The notes under the pieces: model-generated
What the model was told of the DNA's origin: nothing
The model's database searches: none
The model's input: only the letters and a program-made list of their open reading frames with translations
Shown here: positions 5,105 through 7,540 of the stretch, piece after piece
Position numbering within the stretch: the first letter of the stretch is position 1
Layout: each line of letters starts with the position of its first letter
Program-made: the position numbers and the translations under genes
Assembly: GCA_016932895.1 (NCBI GenBank)
Contig: JAFGCA010000259.1
Coordinates: 1 to 7,540, forward strand
Direction: 5' to 3'
Length of the DNA stretch: 7,540 nt
Source of the DNA: Sedimentisphaerales bacterium
GTDB lineage: Bacteria; Planctomycetota; Phycisphaerae; Sedimentisphaerales; SG8-4

Positions 5105-5575
5105 TCAAACCTCCATCAACTCTTCCGGCGTGCAGATGATCGGTGTCTGATAGCCCCTCTCATCATTCAGGGCCTCGACAACGGCCCTCACGCGGCCGGC
5201 CGTGATGTGCGCACAATTCCAACTGACCAGGTAGTCCATGCCATGATACGCGGCCAGCGCCAGGTGATACGAGTCGTTCTTGGCCTTGTCCGGTATCGCC
5301 AAGGCATTGAAGTAGAGATCGGCGAGCGCGGCCACCTGGGGGGTCATTTCCAGAACCCCGAACCCGCGAACGGCCGCGGACCGTCGCTGAGCCGCATCGG
5401 CGTCGCCGCGTGAGATTTCATCGAGCACGATCTGGGACACGTAGGGCTCCAGCGACGGCAACGCCCTCTCCCACCACTCCGAGGTAATCTGTTGGTGTGC
5501 GGCCGCGACGAGGTCCCTCGTTCTGCGAGCGACATAGTAGCTGACAACCGTGGATTCGATGTACGCCGTTCTCAT
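5105..5575 (-). CDS. PIN-domain ribonuclease, VapC-like toxin
   Basis: This is a predicted Mg-dependent RNase of 156 residues. PIN features in order: an N-terminal strand with the first acidic residue at E7 (AYIESTVVSYYVARR; Glu in place of the usual Asp, as in the YIETT-type PIN subfamily), then E53 in VLDEISRGD, D101 in KNDSYHLALAAYHGMDYL, and the late N120 in SWNCAHI. All expected catalytic positions are filled. The ATG at 5575 was chosen because similarity starts there; an in-frame ATG at 5632 would add 19 residues without similarity. No Shine-Dalgarno is visible, but TACAAT lies 6 nt before the ATG on the coding strand, which hints at a leaderless message. It is followed after one base by the small basic gene, so the pair looks like a type II toxin-antitoxin module with the toxin first. 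Confidence 0.85.
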   Translation of the reverse strand: MRTAYIESTVVSYYVARRTRDLVAAAHQQITSEWWERALPSLEPYVSQIVLDEISRGDADAAQRRSAAVRGFGVLEMTPQVAALADLYFNALAIPDKAKNDSYHLALAAYHGMDYLVSWNCAHITAGRVRAVVEALNDERGYQTPIICTPEELMEV

Positions 5576-5581
5576 AGCTAC

Positions 5582-5610
5582 ATTGTACGGCCCGCCTGGT
5601 GTGACTTCAC
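5582..5610 (-). promoter_or_regulatory. Candidate promoter directly before the PIN gene
   Basis: On the minus strand TACAAT (5 of 6 to the -10 consensus) ends 6 nt before the ATG at 5575. A weak -35 (GTGAAG) lies 17 bp further up. If used, transcription would begin at or next to the ATG, which would explain the lack of a ribosome binding site. Confidence 0.3.
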
Positions 5611-5676
5611 GAAAAATAATCGCCCGGACCAACCGCTGCGGGAGGTCGTCGTTGATGACGCAGTTGAGGCCGCGGC

Positions 5677-5706
5677 GATTGATTAGGGATGATTGACGAT
5701 TGATTG
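5677..5706. repeat. Short GATTGA tandem-like repeats
   Basis: GATTGATTAGG, GATGATTGAC and GATTGATTG follow one another between the PIN gene and the membrane-protein gene. They look like slippage-prone spacer sequence. No promoter or terminator is evident in the 5633-5739 gap. Confidence 0.45.
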
Positions 5707-5739
5707 CCTATCGGTGGACACGAGGCCGGACCATTCCGG

Positions 5740-6147
5740 TCACGCCGAAGGCTTCAAGGTCAGGCCGTAGAGCAATCCGAGGACGAGCATTTCGGCTAAG
5801 CCGGTGGCCAGGGTGTAGAGCAGGGTATTGGTGGGGATGGTGAACATCATCCACTGCGACGCGGCCTGCATCGCGACGCGGAAGAACCAGACCAGCAGGC
5901 CGAAGGACAGGCCCTTGGCCAGGGGCGATGGGCCCGGCAGGCTGGCGTACAACAGCAGGAAGATTCCGGCCAGGGCGAAGCCGTAGACCAGGTCGATCGC
6001 GAAGCCGGCCGGGATGTTGATGGACTTTCTCGCCAAAGGCTCGTAGACCGCGTACAACCGCCGGGCCAGGGGATTGGCGTTGATCAGTCCGTCCATGACC
6101 CCGAACAGAACACCACTGGCGACACTGACAACGATGTATCGGATCAT
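5740..6147 (-). CDS. Small integral membrane protein of unknown function
   Basis: This is a 135-residue protein with four likely membrane segments: about 4-22 (YIVVSVASGVLFGVMDG), 48-69 (GFAIDLVYGFALAGIFLLLY), 79-101 and 108-131 (AEMLVLGLLYGLTL). The loop after the first segment (NANPLARRLYAVYEPLARKS) is basic and probably cytoplasmic; D19 and D52 lie at or near membrane edges. GGGAG (6157-6161) sits 9 nt before the ATG, and third codon positions are GC-rich, so it is a real gene. I do not recognise the family, and no enzyme or transporter motif is visible. It stands between a toxin pair and a transposase on the same strand, with repeats on both sides, so a shared function with either is doubtful. 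Confidence 0.78.
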   Translation of the reverse strand: MIRYIVVSVASGVLFGVMDGLINANPLARRLYAVYEPLARKSINIPAGFAIDLVYGFALAGIFLLLYASLPGPSPLAKGLSFGLLVWFFRVAMQAASQWMMFTIPTNTLLYTLATGLAEMLVLGLLYGLTLKPSA

Positions 6148-6238
6148 CTCGGTTGTCTCCCGTCGGACGTCTCAAATGGCCGCGTCTGCCCCCCCGGTCG
6201 CAGGTGAGCATAGCGCGCGGGCTTGGCGTCGTCAAGAA

Positions 6239-6262
6239 GGGCGGATGATTATTCGCCCCTAC
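6239..6262 (-). repeat. REP copy A, supplies the RAYT stop codon
   Basis: On the minus strand it reads GTAG, GGGCGAAT, AATC, ATCCGCCC, with one mismatch in the stem. The TAG of the GTAG foot is the in-frame stop codon of the RAYT gene (6259-6261). Confidence 0.85.
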
Positions 6263-6834
6263 GAGGGGGCGTGGCGTTGGGGGACGGCCTGGGGGTATGC
6301 CGGGTCCTGGGGCCAGGAGGCGGGATTGTCGACGATGTAGCGGCGGATGTGGTGTAACGATTGCTCGTTGCGGATGACGTGTTCGAAGTAGTTGCGCTGC
6401 CAGACCGTGTGAACACCAACGTTTGTTCGCATCCATCGGGTCACGCCGACCTTGAAACCGCGAATGATCGATCCGATGGTCTTGGACGTGCCACGAACCC
6501 GTAGGGGCGAATAATCATTCGCCCTGACGTTTGGGTGGTAATGCGGGTCCGATGCGGGGGGACCCTGGTTCGCGGGTGGGCAAGGGTTGTCGACGTCGTC
6601 GAGGGGGCCGTCGTTGACCGAGGGAATGGGCGAATGATTATTCGCCCCTACGGGTGACCCCACGATCATCAGGATGCCGTGGACGTGGTTGGGCATGACG
6701 ATGAATTCGTCGATTTCGACTTGGGGGAAATGCGCGGGGATTTGACGCCAGCATTCTGCGACCACGCGGCCGGCCGCGTTCAATTGCATGGCGTCACCGC
6801 TGACCTGGCCGAAGAGGCACCTATGGCCCCGCAT
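6259..6834 (-). CDS. REP-associated tyrosine transposase (RAYT), N-terminus damaged
   Basis: This is a Y1 (HUH) single-strand transposase of the IS200-like RAYT family, expected to nick and join REP hairpins. The 191-residue frame shows HRCLFG (4-9), the metal-binding HUH pair H50-V-H52 in DEFIVMPNHVHGILMI, RGFKVGVTRWMR (125-136) and the catalytic Tyr at Y149 in VWQRNYFEHVIRNEQSLHHI, then RRYIVDNPASWP. Family members begin about 25-35 residues earlier with R-R-S-x-R-L...Y-D-Y...F-V-T-I-C; this part is missing from the frame, and a trace of it appears in another frame upstream. There is no ribosome binding site before the ATG at 6834. Residues about 60-115 form a loop enlarged by two translated REP copies (GANNHSP at 63-69, RANDYSPLR at 104-112). 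It is probably inactive unless frameshifting restores the start. Confidence 0.8.
   Translation of the reverse strand: MRGHRCLFGQVSGDAMQLNAAGRVVAECWRQIPAHFPQVEIDEFIVMPNHVHGILMIVGSPVGANNHSPIPSVNDGPLDDVDNPCPPANQGPPASDPHYHPNVRANDYSPLRVRGTSKTIGSIIRGFKVGVTRWMRTNVGVHTVWQRNYFEHVIRNEQSLHHIRRYIVDNPASWPQDPAYPQAVPQRHAPS
6501..6524 (+). repeat. REP copy B, inside the RAYT reading frame
   Basis: On the plus strand it reads GTAG, GGGCGAAT, AATC, ATTCGCCC, with a perfect 8-bp stem. It is inverted relative to the gene and to copies A and C, and it is translated in frame as RANDYSPL. Confidence 0.9.
6628..6651 (-). repeat. REP copy C, inside the RAYT reading frame
   Basis: On the minus strand it reads GTAG, GGGCGAAT, AATC, ATTCGCCC, identical to copy B but in the opposite orientation, and translated in frame as VGANNHSP. 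Copies B and C are 103 bp apart and could also pair with each other over 24 bp. Confidence 0.9.
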
Positions 6835-6896
6835 GCAATGAACCCGTTCTGGCGCTTCTGTCCGTAGTATCCATGGGGATTGCCGGTCTGTAAAGA
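6835..6896 (-). pseudogene. Frameshifted remains of the RAYT N-terminus
   Basis: Upstream of the ATG, a second minus-strand frame reads GYYGQKRQNGFIAC, which can be set against the family pattern G-Y-D-Y...N-G-A-Y-F-V-T-I-C, while the gene's own frame reads PERVHCMRGHRC. One or two small deletions near 6835-6850 would explain both. The alignment is by eye and short. Confidence 0.4.
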
Positions 6897-6916
6897 GGGC
6901 GAATGATTATTCGCCC
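6897..6916. repeat. REP palindrome copy D, lacking the GTAG foot
   Basis: The 20-bp palindrome GGGCGAATGATTATTCGCCC is intact and, by its loop, has the same orientation as copies A and C. GCCT stands where CTAC would be expected. It lies 62 bp before the RAYT ATG and carries a stop codon in the RAYT frame. Confidence 0.85.
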
Positions 6917-6986
6917 GCCTCTATGGACAGGGCTGTGGCCACGGAAACGCCAGAGCAAGCACCGTCTGGTCGCGGCGGGGGCTTCA

Positions 6987-7015
6987 TTGACATTGGCTCC
7001 GGCATATTGTATCGT
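6987..7015 (+). promoter_or_regulatory. Likely promoter of the lamin-tail protein gene
   Basis: A perfect -35 (TTGACA, 6987-6992), a 17-bp spacer and TATCGT (7010-7015, 4 of 6 to the -10 consensus) lie on the plus strand. Transcription would begin near 7022 and give a leader of about 155 nt. Confidence 0.5.
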
Positions 7016-7175
7016 AGTAGATGGTGTCACAGGTAAATGCCAAGAAGGAATCCGTAGCTCGCCCCCCTGGCCGCGAACGTGTTGAGCGCATATTGTGCTC
7101 CGCTCCAGCATCAGGTATCGGAGGCCCCAGGTTTTGGGAGCATTCCGGGTGTGAGTGTACCGTCGGAGAGACGTG
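7016..7175 (+). other. Leader region of the lamin-tail protein gene
   Basis: About 155 nt separate the candidate promoter from the start codon. The leader holds a 7-bp hairpin with a G-T pair (GAGCGCA-TAT-TGTGCTC, 7084-7100). The 9-mer GCATATTGT occurs both near the -10 (7002-7010) and in this hairpin (7088-7096). No known riboswitch was recognised. GGAG (7165-7168) is the ribosome binding site. Confidence 0.35.
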
Positions 7176-7540
7176 ATGAAGACAGGCAATCACACCCTGA
7201 AACAGTCCCTGCTGCTGGCAGCCTTTGCGTCTGTCCTTATCATCTCCCCGCCGGCCCTGCGGGCAAACGGGCTGATGATCAGCGAATTCATGGCGGCCAA
7301 CAACGCGTCGCTGCGTGACGAGGATGGCGATTTCAGCGACTGGATCGAGATCTATAACCCCGAGCGGGAGCCGGTTTCCATCGGCGGCTGGTATCTGTCC
7401 GGCGACGTGCAGGATCTGACACCGTGGCGATTGCCCGATGTCGTCATCGGCGGACAGAGCTTCCTGCTGGTGTTCGCCTCGGGAAAGGACCGCGCCGTTG
7501 CCGGCGGTGAGCTGCACACGAACTTCAAGCTGGATCGCGA
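7176..7540 (+). CDS. Secreted lamin-tail-domain protein, N-terminal part (runs off right edge)
   Basis: The first 121 residues are present and the frame continues past the window. Residues 1-31 are a signal peptide: basic start (MKTGNHTLKQ), hydrophobic core (SLLLAAFASVLIISPPAL) and a likely cleavage after RA. Residues 34-121 are the start of a lamin tail domain (LTD): LMISEFMAANNASLRDEDGD, then DWIEIYNP, IGGWYLSGD and the W-R-L-P-D...F-L-L-V-F-A-S pattern, ending HTNFKLDR. In planctomycetes and related bacteria such domains head large secreted proteins that often continue with CotH-kinase, LamG or dockerin parts; which applies here cannot be seen. The ATG at 7176 has GGAG (7165-7168) 7 nt upstream. 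It is transcribed on its own from the gap after the RAYT unit. Confidence 0.9.
   Translation, partial: MKTGNHTLKQSLLLAAFASVLIISPPALRANGLMISEFMAANNASLRDEDGDFSDWIEIYNPEREPVSIGGWYLSGDVQDLTPWRLPDVVIGGQSFLLVFASGKDRAVAGGELHTNFKLDR

Larger units (their letters stand above)
6239..6916 (-). mobile_element. RAYT gene with REP palindromes at both ends (REPtron-like unit)
   Basis: The segment runs from the REP copy at the 3' end of the transposase gene to the palindrome copy just upstream of it. Two more copies lie inside the gene. RAYTs are single-copy domesticated relatives of IS200/IS605 transposases; a RAYT flanked by its REPs is called a REPtron. The boundaries given are simply the outer edges of the outer palindromes; no target duplication is expected for this family, and none was seen. 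Confidence 0.6.

Noticed and set aside
5708..6436. Minus-strand frame of 242 codons across the membrane protein and part of the RAYT gene
   Set aside because: It is rich in Pro, Arg and His with no family pattern, and both real genes beneath it are in other frames.
6821..7189. Minus-strand frame of 122 codons upstream of the RAYT
   Set aside because: It crosses a REP copy and the likely promoter of the lamin-tail gene and shows no recognisable protein.
6984..7517. Minus-strand frame antisense to the lamin-tail gene
   Set aside because: The plus strand has the signal peptide and LTD motifs; this frame is a shadow.

Overview
The window looks like a chromosomal piece of a Planctomycetota bacterium, most likely Phycisphaerae or a relative. 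This rests on recall, not a search: the HU-like protein has the planctomycete form, two large secreted genes sit at the ends (one with a lamin-tail domain), GC is high, and an HNH-AP2 nuclease and a RAYT transposase are present. No rRNA, tRNA or CRISPR array was seen.

Layout. Positions 1-720 (minus) hold the N-terminal 240 residues of a secreted beta-rich protein that runs off the left edge. Positions 721-1565 hold no intact gene, only dyad symmetries and a possible decayed reading frame (1260-1583). An HU-family DNA-binding protein lies at 1679-2011 (plus), with upstream palindromes and a good terminator. An HNH-AP2 nuclease with an N-terminal Cys cluster lies at 2219-2914 (minus), preceded by an AT-rich promoter region inside a 9-bp inverted repeat. 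Positions 3170-3600 are packed with short hairpins that begin with GTAG. A lower-GC SIR2-like gene follows (3599-4588, plus), then an apparent stub of an AlbA_2/Schlafen-type gene (4650-4760). A PIN-domain toxin and a small basic partner form a minus-strand pair (5575 down to 4933). A four-helix membrane protein of unknown role is at 5740-6147 (minus). A RAYT transposase gene (6259-6834, minus) has REP palindromes at both ends and inside its reading frame. The right edge (7176-7540, plus) is the start of a secreted lamin-tail-domain protein.

Taken together, the part from about 2200 to 6920 reads as an accessory region between two secreted-protein genes. It carries a nuclease, a candidate NAD-consuming defence protein, the stub of another defence-type gene, a toxin-antitoxin pair and a RAYT with its REPs. 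The strongest unusual signal is the GTAG-hairpin system. One family (GTAG, then GGGCGAAT, a 4-nt loop, ATTCGCCC) is tied to the RAYT gene, is translated inside it and supplies its stop codon. Several hairpins with unrelated stems but the same GTAG foot and similar size fill the spaces around the SIR2 gene.
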